A stretch of 64,000 nucleotides of DNA from QHXN01 sp963785125 (lineage in GTDB: Bacteria > Acidobacteriota > Blastocatellia > Pyrinomonadales > Pyrinomonadaceae): contig CAWATU010000006.1 in NCBI GenBank assembly GCA_963785125.1, positions 368,199 to 432,198 on the forward strand, read 5' to 3'. The translations under genes were made by a program, and so were the position numbers. The notes under the pieces are model-generated. The model was not told the DNA's origin. It saw only the letters and a program-made list of their open reading frames with translations, and ran no database searches. Numbering within the stretch: the stretch's first letter is position 1; every line of letters starts with the position of its first letter. Shown here one piece after another: positions 51,099 to 60,334 of the stretch.

Positions 51099-51500
51099 TC
51101 AGATCCGAGCCCCGTCGTCCCAGGGGTCGGCGGGCCCGCTCGGCATCTGCAGCACGAGGTAGAGGAAGCCGCCGACGAACGCTCCGATGAGCAGGTAGGC
51201 GATCAGCGACGGGATGTGGATCCCGGCCACCAGCGCGACCAGCAGGATCGTCGGGCTGCCGAAGAGGCCGATCCACGCGAGCATCCGGTCGCGCGGGACC
51301 TGCGGCAGCGGCGGCGGGGCCGGCGGGACGAACCGGTCCTCGTCGAGCGCCGGGTCGAGCTCGAGGGGGAGCCCGAACCGATCGGGCTCGGGCGCGGGCC
51401 GGGGCTCGGGGTCGGGCTCGGGCACCTCCGCAGGGTCGAGCTCGACGCGGTCGCCGTAGTTCTCGACGATCGCGCGCCAGGCCTCGTCCTCGTGCGGCAC
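51099..51500 (-). CDS. Small membrane protein of unknown function
   Basis: The 133-residue protein has an acidic N-terminus (MPHEDEAWRAIVENYGDRVE) and a proline-rich linker (PEPDPEPRPAPEPD). Two to three helices follow (GLFGSPTILLVALVAGIHIP and LIAYLLIGAFVGGFLYLVL). The organisation is familiar from actinobacterial hypothetical membrane proteins. It diverges from plsC, whose start is 81 bases away. Confidence 0.75.
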   Translation of the reverse strand: MPHEDEAWRAIVENYGDRVELDPAEVPEPDPEPRPAPEPDRFGLPLELDPALDEDRFVPPAPPPLPQVPRDRMLAWIGLFGSPTILLVALVAGIHIPSLIAYLLIGAFVGGFLYLVLQMPSGPADPWDDGARI

Positions 51501-51580
51501 GAGTCCATTCTAGGAGGGACTAGGCTGCGATCGGACCGGCCTAGGAACCGGCCGACGAGGGCTTCACGAGAGGTGCGCGG

Positions 51581-52336
51581 GTGTTCTACTACTTCCTGAA
51601 GTGGATCGCGATCGGGCCCGTCCTCAAGCTGGTGTTCCGTCCGCAGGTCAGCGGTCAGGAGAACGTCCCCGCGACCGGCCCGGCGATCCTGGCGAGCAAC
51701 CACCTGTCGTACGCCGACTGGCTGTTCATGCCGCTGACGCTCTCGCGCCGGGTCACCTTCGTCGCCAAGGCGGAGTACTTCAACACCCCGGGCATCAAGG
51801 GCTGGTTCCAGAAGAAGTTCTTCTCGGGCGCCGGACAGGTGCCCATCGACCGCTCGGGCGCCTCGGCGGCCGAGGGCGCGCTCAGCAGCGCGCGGAAGAT
51901 CCTCAACGAGGGCGACCTGTTCGGCATCTACCCCGAAGGCACCCGCTCCCACGACGGCAAGCTCTACCGCGGCAAGACCGGCGTCGCCCGGCTGGCGCTC
52001 GAGTGCAAGGTGCCGGTCATCCCGACCGCGGTCGTCGGCACCGACGTCGTGGCGCCGCCGGGCCAGACCTTCGGCAAGCTCACCCGCCCTATCGTCCGCT
52101 TCGGCAAGCCCCTCGACTTCTCGCGCTACGAGGGCATGGAGAACGACCGCTACATCCTGCGCTCGATCACCGACGAGATCATGTACGAGATCATGCGCCT
52201 CTCCGGCCAGGAGTACGTCGACCAGTACGCCAGCAAGGCCAAGGAGGAGGGCAAGCGCCTCGAGGCCGAGGAGAAGGCGGCGGCGGAGGCCCGCGAGATC
52301 GAGGACGAGCTCCGAGGACAGGCGAAGGCGTCCTGA
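51581..52336 (+). CDS. plsC: 1-acyl-glycerol-3-phosphate acyltransferase
   Basis: The 251-residue protein has the PlsC motifs: HX4D in ILASNHLSYADWLFMP, VPIDRSG, and the substrate loop IYPEGTRSHDGKLYRGKTGV. It transfers an acyl chain to lysophosphatidate at the membrane. The start is a GTG after GAGAGGTGCGCGG. It ends in a lysine-glutamate rich helix. The sensor kinase gene follows by 4 bases. Confidence 0.92.
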   Translation: MFYYFLKWIAIGPVLKLVFRPQVSGQENVPATGPAILASNHLSYADWLFMPLTLSRRVTFVAKAEYFNTPGIKGWFQKKFFSGAGQVPIDRSGASAAEGALSSARKILNEGDLFGIYPEGTRSHDGKLYRGKTGVARLALECKVPVIPTAVVGTDVVAPPGQTFGKLTRPIVRFGKPLDFSRYEGMENDRYILRSITDEIMYEIMRLSGQEYVDQYASKAKEEGKRLEAEEKAAAEAREIEDELRGQAKAS

Positions 52337-52340
52337 CCGG

Positions 52341-53540
52341 GTGACCGAGGCGCCGATCAAGCCGTCGCCCGGGCGCCGGGCGGTGCCCGCGGGCGTCCGC
52401 CGCGCGCTGACCAACTGGTTCGCGCCGGCGATGACCGTCGAGGACCGGATGTTCCGCTGGCTGGCGGTCCTGCGGTTCGTGGTGCTGGTGAACGCCGTCG
52501 TCCTCATCGTCTTCCGCTTCGACAACGTGCAGCGGCAGGGCCTGGCGGTCGCGGCGACGGTGCTGATGGTCGCCTGGACGGCGTACACGACGTGGGCCTA
52601 CCTCGAGCCGCGGCGGCGGCACTGGCCGCTGCTGGTCGCGGACCTGGCGATCGCGGTCTCCCTGGTCGCCGTCTCACCCGTCGTGAAGGGCGCCGGCTTC
52701 AGCGCGACGATCCCGGGCTTCTGGGTGATGGGCGCGCTGTTCGCCTGGGCTCTCCAGTGGCGCTGGGTCGGCGGGCTCGTCGCGGGCGCGGCGCTCGCGG
52801 TCGTCGACCTGTCGGTCCGCCAGGACGTCGCGCAGACCAACTACGGCAACGCCTTCCTCCTGGTGCTGGGCGGCACGATCGTCGGGTTCCTCGTGGAGTC
52901 CCTCCAGCTGATGGCCGGCCAGCGCGACCAGGCGCAGCGCGAGGCGGTCGCCGCCGCCGAGCGGGCCCGCCTCGCCCGCGCCGTGCACGACGGTGTGCTG
53001 CAGGTGCTCGCGCTCGTCCAGCGCCGCGGCTCCGAGCTCGGCGGCGACGCGGCCGAGCTCGGCCGGCTCGCGGGGGAGCAGGAGACGGCGCTGCGCACGC
53101 TGATCCGCTCGCAGGACGCGGTCGCCGCGGACGGCGGTGCCGGCACGCTCGACGTCGCCGCCGCCCTCGCCGCGCTCGGCAGCCGGCCGGGCGTGCAGGT
53201 CGCCGGTCCGGGGACGCCGGTCGAGCTCCCCGGGGCGGTAGGTGCCGAGCTGGTCGCCGCGGTCGGCGCGTGCCTGGACAACGTCGCCGTCCACGTCGGG
53301 ACGGGAGCCCCGGCCTGGGTGCTGCTCGAGGCGTTCCCCGAGCGTGTCGAGGTGTCCGTCCGCGACGAGGGACCGGGCATCCCCGAGGGCCGCCTGGGGA
53401 CGGCGAAGGCCGAGGGCCGGCTGGGCGTCTCCGAGTCGATCCGCGGCCGGCTGGCCGAGCTCGGCGGGACCGCGGCCCTGCACACCGGTCCGGGCGGCAC
53501 GGAGTGGGAGCTGTCGGTGCCCCGGAGGTCGGCGGAGTGA
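52341..53540 (+). CDS. MacS-type membrane sensor histidine kinase
   Basis: The 399-residue protein has a GTG start and five to six membrane helices in residues 40-190. A dimerisation helix follows with the phosphoacceptor in ARLARAVHDGVLQVLALVQR (HDxxxQ type). A HATPase end has VSVRDEGPGIPEGRLG and GRLGVSESIRGRLAELGG. This fits the MacS family of actinobacterial two-component kinases. Its stop overlaps the next GTG by 4 bases, and the response regulator lies one gene further on. Confidence 0.88.
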   Translation: MTEAPIKPSPGRRAVPAGVRRALTNWFAPAMTVEDRMFRWLAVLRFVVLVNAVVLIVFRFDNVQRQGLAVAATVLMVAWTAYTTWAYLEPRRRHWPLLVADLAIAVSLVAVSPVVKGAGFSATIPGFWVMGALFAWALQWRWVGGLVAGAALAVVDLSVRQDVAQTNYGNAFLLVLGGTIVGFLVESLQLMAGQRDQAQREAVAAAERARLARAVHDGVLQVLALVQRRGSELGGDAAELGRLAGEQETALRTLIRSQDAVAADGGAGTLDVAAALAALGSRPGVQVAGPGTPVELPGAVGAELVAAVGACLDNVAVHVGTGAPAWVLLEAFPERVEVSVRDEGPGIPEGRLGTAKAEGRLGVSESIRGRLAELGGTAALHTGPGGTEWELSVPRRSAE

Positions 53541-54044
53541 CGATCCACACCACCCATCCGTTCGCCGACGCCGAGCCGGACCCGGTGCGCCGGTTCCGCG
53601 GGCCGCCTGGGCGGTGCCGTCACGCTCTGGACCGCGGGCTCCGCGGGCCTGACCGTCACCTCGCTGATGGTCGCCAACGGCGACCCGCCCCGGCTGATCG
53701 CGCTCCTCGACCCGGACTCGGACCTCCTCGACGCCCTGCGGGACACCGGCCGGGCCGTCGTCTCGACCCTGACCTGGGACGACCGGGGGCTGGCCGAGGC
53801 CTTCGCCGGGACGGCGCCGGCGCCCGGTGGCGCCTTCCGGATGGCGGAGTTCGTGGAGAGCGAGCACGGCCCGCGGCTCGCGGGCGCCGCGACGTACGCC
53901 GAGGTCTCGGTCGAGTCGGAGGCCGAGGTCGGCTGGTCGGTGCTCGTCACCTGCGTCCTCGAGAACGTCGTGGTCGGCCGCGAGGACGGACCGGCCCTGG
54001 GTCACCGCCGCGGGCGATTCTTCCGCCTAGAGTCACCGTCGTGA
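53537..54044 (+). pseudogene. Flavin reductase-like FMN-binding protein (frameshifted)
   Basis: The 5' part reads TIHTTHPFADAEPDPVRRFR, then a one-base shift near 53,597-53,610 leads into GGAVTLWTAGSAGLTVTSLM, followed by VANGDPPRLIALLDPDSDLL and WSVLVTCVLENVVVGREDG. That matches the flavin reductase domain. It lies between the sensor kinase and the response regulator with 4-base overlaps on both sides, a location seen in Nocardioides-like genomes. A sequencing error is likely. Confidence 0.75.
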
Positions 54045-54741
54045 CCGTGGACGGTTCGGGCATCCGGGTGATGGTGGTCGACGACCACCCCATGTGGCGC
54101 GACGCGGTGGAGCGAGATCTCCAGGCCGCGGGCTTCGAGGTGGTGGGCGTCGCCGCCAACGGCGACGAGGCCCTCGCCAGGTTCCCGGCCTGCCGGCCCC
54201 AGGTCGTCGTGCTGGACCTCCAGATCCCGGGACCGAACGGCGTCGAGGTGACCGCCGAGGTGCTCCAGCAGGATCCCGGCGCCCGGGTGCTGCATCCTCT
54301 CGGCGTCCGGGCGAGCAGCAGGACGTGCTCGACGCGGTGAAGGCCGGTGCGACGGGCTACCTCGTGAAGTCGGCGTCGCGCTCCGAGCTGCTGGAGGCGG
54401 TACTGCGGGTCGTCGCAGGGCGACACGGTGTTCACCCCCGGACTGGCCGGGCTCGTGCTGGGCGAGTTCCGGAGGCTCAACGAGGGCGGCCCGGAGGCCG
54501 ACCCCTCGCAGCCCGCCCTGACCGAGCGCGAGACCGAGGTCCTGCGGATGGTCGCCAAGGGCATGTCGTACAAGCAGATCGCCGAGCGGCTGGTGCTCTC
54601 GCACCGGACCGTGCAGAACCACGTGCAGAACACCCTGCGCAAGCTCCAGATGCACAACCGCGTCGAGCTGACCCGCTACGCCATCGAGCAGGGTCTCGAC
54701 GAGCCCGACGAACCCGACGACCCGAGCACGACATCCAGTGA
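54041..54741 (+). pseudogene. NarL/LuxR response regulator (MacR-type, frameshifted)
   Basis: The receiver domain starts IRVMVVDDHPMWRDAVERDL, with phosphoacceptor VVLDLQIPGPNGVE. Shifts near 54,292 and 54,309 lead into QQDVLDAVKAGATGYLVKSA, another near 54,420 into VFTPGLAGLVLGEFRRLNEG, and one near 54,715 is needed to reach a stop at 54,741 overlapping the next GTG. The output domain LTERETEVLRMVAKGMSYKQ and SHRTVQNHVQNTLRKLQ is a LuxR HTH. It partners the MacS-type kinase. Confidence 0.85.
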
Positions 54742-55606
54742 CGGCGGAGGCCTACCTCCGCCGGATCGGCGTCGACCGGGGCTGCCGCCGACGGTCGACA
54801 CCCTGAGGCTCGTCCACCGGGCCCACCTGGACGCGGTGCCGTACGAGAACCTCGGGATCATGCTCGCCAACCTGACCGGTGGGCGGCCGCCGTCGACCGA
54901 CACGGACGCCTGCGTCGCCCGCGTGGCCGAGGTCGGCCGGGCCGGCTACTGCTTCCACCAGAACGCCGCCCTCGGGGCGGGGCTCGCCGCGCTCGGCTTC
55001 GACGTCACCCGCCGACACGGACACGTCTGGACGCTGCCCGAGCACCGCGACGGGGCCGAGCTCAACCACCTGGTCCTCGTCGTCTCGGGGCTGCCGGGCG
55101 ACGACAACCCGCACGGACTCTGGTGGCCGGACGCCGGTCTCGGCGAGGGGTTCCGCGACCCGGTCGCCCTGGTCGACGGGTCGTTCTCCGACGGGGGCTT
55201 CGGGTACGCCGTGTCCGACGCGAGCGTGGACGGCTGGTCCTTCACGAACGCGCCGGGCGGCTCGTTGACCGGTATCGAGGTGACGACCCGTCCGGTCGGC
55301 CCTCCCGACGTCGAGGCCGCCCACCGCGAGCTGTCCACGCCGCCCGACGGGCACTTCGCCCGGATCCTCGTCGTCCAGCGCCGCCAGGACTCGCACTACG
55401 ACTCGCTGCGCGGGTGCGTCCTCGGGCGGATCGGGGCCGACAGCCGGGAGGAGCGGGACGTCACGTCGTACGACGACTGGCGCTCGGCCCTCGTCGAGGT
55501 GGTCCGCGTGCCGGTCGACGACGTCCCCGACGACACCCTCCGCGCCCTGTGGTCGAGCGTCCACGCGTCGCACGAGCGGTGGGACGCCGCCGGCCGTCCC
55601 TACTGA
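54738..55606 (+). pseudogene. nat: Arylamine N-acetyltransferase (frameshifted near the start)
   Basis: The GTG at 54,738 begins VTAEAYLRRIGVDRG, then a one-base shift near 54,780 continues into LPPTVDTLRLVHRAHLDAVP. The catalytic cysteine is in GRAGYCFHQNAALGAGL; His and Asp follow in HLVLVV and LVDGSFSDGG. It transfers acetyl from acetyl-CoA to arylamines or related substrates. It forms a tight set with the two-component genes through a 4-base overlap. Confidence 0.85.
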
Positions 55607-55621
55607 GAATTCGGGGATGGC

Positions 55622-56503
55622 ACGACCTGTTGGAGATCGCCGACGAGCTGTACTCGCTCGCGCCCGGCGACTTCACGCCCGCGCGCGACGCCAAGGTGAA
55701 GGAGCTCAAGGGCACCGACCTGGCGGCCCGGGTCAAGGCGTTCAAGAAGCCGTCGCTCGCCGCGTGGGTGGTCAACCTGCTCGTCCGGCACGAGACCGAG
55801 CAGGTCGAGCAGGTGCTCACCGTGGGCGCGGCGCTGCGCGAGGCCCAGGCGTCGATGTCGGGTGACGAGCTGCGCGCCCTGACCAGGCAGCGGCGCCAGC
55901 TGACCGCGGCGGTCACGACCCGCGCCCGGGGGCTGGCGCGGGAGCACGGCCAGAAGGTGACCGAGTCGGTCGCCGACCAGGTCGAGGCAACGCTGACCGC
56001 GTCGATGGTCGACGAGGGCTGCGGGGCCGCCGTCCGGAGCGGGCTGCTGGTCGCCGCGCTGTCGGCGACCGGCGTGGACGCCGTCGAGCTGGACAGGTCC
56101 GTCGCGCTCCCGGAGGCGCTCGGCTTCATCGCCGTCGGCGCGCGAGGAGGCGCCGGTCGGCAAGCCCGACCTCCACGTCGTCCCCGACCCGGACAAGGAC
56201 AAGAAGGCGATCGCCGCCGCCCGCGAGGCGCTCGACTCCGCCGAGGAGACGCTGGCCGAGGCCGCCGAGGGCCTCGAGACCGCCGCCGCCGAGCTGGCCG
56301 AGCTCGAGGCGCGGTCGATGCAGGTCCAGGCCGAGATCGACGAGCTGAAGCGCAGGATCGCGGAGCTCGACGAGACCGCCGACGAGGTCGACGACGCCAT
56401 CGGCGAGGCCGAGGACGCCCGCGACGAGGCGCAGGAGGCGGTCACCGAGGCCACCCAGGAGCGCGACGCGATCGCCGCGAAGCTGGCCAGGCTCGAGGGC
56501 TAG
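55622..56503 (+). pseudogene. Coiled-coil protein of unknown function (frameshifted)
   Basis: The first part reads LLEIADELYSLAPGDFTPAR, AARVKAFKKPSLAAWVVNLL and onward. A shift near 56,138-56,145 carries it into APVGKPDLHVVPDPDKDKKA. The rest is a long coiled coil (LAELEARSMQVQAEIDELKR) ending at 56,503. The start codon is uncertain: either a TTG near 55,640 or an ATG at 55,618 if one base is wrong. I know similar proteins of Nocardioides-like genomes only as hypothetical. Confidence 0.65.
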
Positions 56504-57974
56504 GAGGCAGCCCAGCCCTTCGAGCGCTCGACGGCGTCCTTCCAGCGTCGCGTGCGCCGCGTCCGGCGGCGACCGGTCGGCGGCCGGGGAGAAGGACGTG
56601 TCGAGCTGCCAGGTCTCGCGCAGGTCGTCGGTCGAGGACCAGACGCCGGTGCCGAGGCCGGCGAGGAACGCCGCGCCGAGGGCGGTGGTCTCGACGAGCT
56701 TCGGGCGCTCCACCGGGACGCCGACCTGGTCGGCCTGGAGCTGGCAGAGCAGGTCGTTGGCCGACGCCCCGCCGTCCACCCGCAGCGTCGCGAGCCCGGG
56801 CATCGTCTCGAGGACGTCGCGGACCTCGAACGCGATCGCCTCCAGGGTCGCCCGGACGATGTGCGCGCGGGTCGTGCCGCGGGTGATGCCGATGATCAGG
56901 CCGCGGGCGTGCGGGTCCCAGTGCGGGGCGCCGAGGCCGGTGAGCGCGGGGACGAACACGACCCCGTCGGTCGAGTCGACCGTGGCCGCGATCGCCGCGG
57001 TCTCGGCCGCGGAGCCGACGATCTGCAGGCCGTCGCGCAGCCACTGCACGGCGGCGCCGGTCACGAAGATCGCGCCCTCGAGCGCGTAGGTCAGCTCGCC
57101 GTCGGGCGAGCGCCAGGCCGCCGTCGACAGCAGTCCGGCGTCCGAGCGCTGGAGCGTCGTGCCGGTGTTGGTGAGGATGAAGGAGCCGGTGCCGTAGGTG
57201 CACTTCGAGTCGCCCTCGTCGAAGCAGGTCTGCCCGAACAGCGCCGACTGCTGGTCGCCGGCGACCCCGGCGATCGGCAGCTCCAGGCCGAGGAACGACG
57301 CCGGGTCGGTGGTCGCGATCTCGCCCCAGTTGGGGACCAGGTCGGGGAGCGCGTCGCGGGGGACGCCGAACAGCGAGCACAGCTCGTCGGACCAGTCGCC
57401 CGCGGCGAGGTCGAAGAGCAGCGTCCGCGACGCGTTGGAGACGTCGGTGACGTGCCAGGTGCCGCGGGTCATCCGGGCGATGAGGTAGGAGTCGACGGTG
57501 CCGACGGCGTAGCGGCCGGACTCGACGAGCGCCCAGGTGTTCGGCTCGTTCTCGGCGAGCCAGACGAGCTTGGTGCCGGAGAAGTACGGGTCGAGCCGGA
57601 GCCCGGTCAGCTCGGCGACCCGCTCCTCGTGGCCCTCGTCGCGCAGCCGCGAGCAGATGTCGGCGGTGCGCCGGTCCTGCCACACGATCGCGCGGCGCGG
57701 CGAGCCGAGGGTCTCGCGGTCCCAGAGCACGATCGTCTCGCGCTGGTTGGTGATGCCGATGCCGCTGAGCTCCGAGGCGTCGACCTGCGCGACGCGGCCG
57801 ACGGGTCGCCTCGAGCGTCGCCTGCCAGATCTCCTCCGGGCCGTGCTCGACCCAGCCGGGCTGTGGGAAGTGCTGCGGGAACTCCTGGTAGCCCTTGGCC
57901 GCGATCCCGCCCTCCGGCGTGACGACGACGGCGGTGACGCCGGTCGTGCCGGCGTCGATCGCCAGGATGCTCAT
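56500..57974 (-). pseudogene. glpK: Glycerol kinase (frameshifted)
   Basis: The N-terminus in one frame is SILAIDAGTTGVTAVVVTPE and PGWVEHGPEEIWQATLEA. A shift near 57,800 leads to the main part: IVWQDRRTADICSRLRDEGH, GLRLDPYFSGTKLVWLAE, IAGVAGDQQSALFGQ, ALTGLGAPHWDPHARG and LRVDGGASANDLLCQLQADQ. Another shift near 56,550 gives the end RRWKDAVERSKGWAAS and the stop at 56,500. It phosphorylates glycerol at position 3. The start overlaps the DUF1028 gene stop. Confidence 0.88.
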
Positions 57975-58805
57975 GCGTCCCCACCGTCGGCAGTGCGTCG
58001 CACGATGTCGAGCACCTTCTGGTCGATCCACTCGAGGCCCGGGTCGACCCGCATCTCGTAGTTCTCGGTGCCGACCCACTCGGTGAAGTCCGGGTGACCC
58101 TGCGCGCGGGCGAACGCCTCGAGCTCGTCGCGGAGCTGGTCGGTGACCGGCACCTTCTCGTCGTCGGTGGACGCCGTGAGGTAGAGGTCGTTGAGGTCGA
58201 GCAGGCGGGCCAGCTCGGGGATCGGCGCGGCGTGCGTCGTCGACGCGCAGGTCCACCGCGATGTCGTCGCCGCCGCCGTACCCCGCGCCCTCGCGGACGA
58301 CGAGCAGCGCCGCGGACTGGCGGCCGCGCTTGTCGCCACCGGCCTCGTCGCCGGCGGTCAGCGCTGCGAGCAGCCGGTGTGCCAGCGGGAGGTCGGGGGA
58401 GGAGGCCTCCCACGCCGCCACCATGGCCAGCACGACGTCCTCGCCGGCCAGGCAGTTGCCCTGCACGCAGTAGCCCTCGCCGGTCTCGCCGCCGGCCCAG
58501 TCGATGCACGCGTGGCCGGTGTGGGTCGCGGCGCCGCCCTCGACGTCGACGATGCCCACCTGCCGGTGGTCGCGTCCCTCGTCCTCCTCGAGGAGGCGCA
58601 CGAGGGCGACCGACGCGGTGGCGCCGTCGTCGAGGTGGGCGAGCGCGAGGCCCTTGTAGGCGACATTGGCGTCGGCCTGGGTGGCGATCGCGCCGACGCC
58701 GGCCACGGCGGCCGGCACGGCGGAGCCCACCGCCAGGAACTTCGAGGCGACGGCCACCCCCCAGGACTCCCCGTCGGCTGACCGGGCCACGATCGAGAAC
58801 GTCAT
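57971..58805 (-). pseudogene. DUF1028 Ntn-hydrolase-like protein (frameshifted)
   Basis: The start MTFSIVARSADGESWGVAVA and VGAIATQADANVAYKGLAL, with GYCVQGNCLAG, is typical of DUF1028, a family with an Ntn-hydrolase-like fold. A shift near 58,225 connects to IPELARLLDLNDLYLTASTD and the end at 57,971, which overlaps the glpK start by 4 bases. The family is often linked to peptidases or glycosyl enzymes; its function here is unknown. Confidence 0.82.
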
Positions 58806-58903
58806 GCGCGCGACCTTAGCCAGCGCCGGGGAGCCCTAGCCGCGGCGTGGCTCCGGGGGCTAGGGTCGTCGTCGGCTTTGATCGATCCAATCCAGGAGCA
58901 CAC

Positions 58904-59932
58904 ATGCGCGTCGGCGTACTCACGGGCGGTGGCGACTGCCCCGGTCTCAATGCGGTCATCCGGGCGGTCGTCCGGCAGGGCGTCAAGACCCACGGCTTCG
59001 AGTTCGTCGGGTTCCGCGACGGCTGGAAGGGGCCGCTCGAGGGCCTGACCATGGAGCTCGGCATCAAGGAGTGCCGCGGCATCCTGCCGCGCGGCGGCAC
59101 GATCCTCGGGTCCTCCCGGACCAACCCGTTCAAGATCGACGGCGGTGTCGACCGGATCAAGGAGAACCTCGCCGCGGCCGGCGTGGACGCCCTGGTCGCC
59201 ATCGGCGGCGAGGACACGCTCGGCGTCGCCACGAAGCTCGCCGACCTGGACGTGGACGTCGTCGGCGTGCCCAAGACCATCGACAACGACCTGTCGGGCA
59301 CCGACTTCACCTTCGGGTTCGACACCGCGGTCAACATCGCGACCGAGGCCATCGACCGGCTGCACACCACGGCGGAGTCGCACCACCGGGTCCTCGTCGT
59401 CGAGGTGATGGGCCGGCACGCCGGCTGGATCGCGCTGCACGCCGGCATCGCCGGCGGCGCCTCCGAGGTCCTGATCCCCGAGCAGCCGTTCGACATCCAG
59501 TCGATCTGCGACCGGGTGCTGACCCGGTTCGAGACCCAGTACGCGCCGATCATCGTGGTCTCCGAGGGCGCGGTCCCCGCCGAGGGCGGCGACATGACCC
59601 TGGTCTCCGGCGAGCTCGACGCCTTCGGGCACGTGCGCCTCGGCGGCATCGGCGACCGCCTCGCCAACGAGATCGAGACCCGCACCGGCAAGGAGGCCCG
59701 CGCCGTCGTGCTCGGCCACATCCAGCGCGGCGGCACGCCCACGGCGTTCGACCGCTGGCTCGCCACCCGGTTCGGCCTCGACGCCATCGACGCGGTCGCC
59801 GCTGGCGACTTCGGGCACATGGTCGCGCTGCGCGGCACCGACATCGTCCGCGTGCCGCTGAGCGAGGGGACCGCCGAGCTGAAGCTCGTGAGCCCGGAGG
59901 AGTACGCCGAGGCGTCGGTGTTCTTCGGCTAG
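58904..59932 (+). CDS. pfkA: 6-phosphofructokinase, PPi-dependent type by residues
   Basis: The 342-residue protein starts MRVGVLTGGGDCPGLNAVIR. The phosphodonor site reads IGGEDTLGVA and the following loop VPKTIDNDLSGTD. An Asp at the position of Gly104 and a Lys at Gly124 of the E. coli enzyme are the established marks of pyrophosphate use; E. coli reads GGDGS and LPGTIDND. VEVMGRHAGWIAL binds the sugar phosphate. The enzyme phosphorylates fructose 6-phosphate, here probably with PPi and so reversibly. The start is the ATG just after a short AC-rich leader. Confidence 0.9.
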   Translation: MRVGVLTGGGDCPGLNAVIRAVVRQGVKTHGFEFVGFRDGWKGPLEGLTMELGIKECRGILPRGGTILGSSRTNPFKIDGGVDRIKENLAAAGVDALVAIGGEDTLGVATKLADLDVDVVGVPKTIDNDLSGTDFTFGFDTAVNIATEAIDRLHTTAESHHRVLVVEVMGRHAGWIALHAGIAGGASEVLIPEQPFDIQSICDRVLTRFETQYAPIIVVSEGAVPAEGGDMTLVSGELDAFGHVRLGGIGDRLANEIETRTGKEARAVVLGHIQRGGTPTAFDRWLATRFGLDAIDAVAAGDFGHMVALRGTDIVRVPLSEGTAELKLVSPEEYAEASVFFG

Positions 59933-59982
59933 ACGTCGACGACCAGGGCGCGGTGGTCGGACAGCGACCGGGCGGAGGAGGT
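59929..59982 (-). pseudogene. C-terminal scrap of an endonuclease/exonuclease/phosphatase gene
   Basis: Minus-strand reading gives SARSLSDHRALVVDV and a stop within the pfkA stop codon. The SDH pattern is the C-terminal catalytic end of EEP-family enzymes. Only about 18 residues remain before unrelated plus-strand coding begins, so most of the gene is missing. Confidence 0.45.
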
Positions 59983-60263
59983 GCTCGCCGGCCTGGACCT
60001 GCGGATCGTCCAGCCGCCCGAGGACTGGTTGTTCAAGACCTACGTCGACGACGTGCTGGCTGGGGGCGACCGCGCTGCTCCAGGCGAAGCTCGGCGCGCT
60101 CGACGAGCGCTCCTGCGACCTGAGCAAGGTCATCCGGCTGCGCGAGCGGTCCGCGAGCAGGTCGACTGGTCGCGGGTCCGGCCGGGAGACCGCCGAGAAC
60201 CCCTTCGCGGCCGTGACACTTGACCTGCTCGCACAACTAGGGATCATCGAGGGGTCGGACTAG
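59983..60263 (+). pseudogene. Truncated nucleotidyltransferase-like protein
   Basis: Reading across at least two shifts gives LAGLDLRIVQPPEDWLFKTY, LLQAKLGALDERSCDLSKV, VREQVDWSRVR and ETAENPFAAVTLDLLAQLGI, ending at 60,263. The order resembles actinobacterial nucleotidyltransferase-fold proteins of about 190 residues. The N-terminus and a central part are missing. Together with the EEP scrap on its left this points to a deletion or misjoin near 59,980. Confidence 0.45.
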
Positions 60264-60334
60264 AACGGGCCCTCTCGGGGTACTCACCCCTTTGGGTGTC
60301 TCGATGCAGGCGCCGCTGATGAGAGGGGTGCCCC

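Noticed and set aside
46591..51162. A single 1,523-residue frame from the ABC ATPase through the helicase into kinase DNA
   Set aside because: It joins three unrelated sequences; the ABC motif is cut, and the last 950 bases are the wrong frame of the ROK kinase and its downstream gap. In-frame continuity is chance at a chimeric join.
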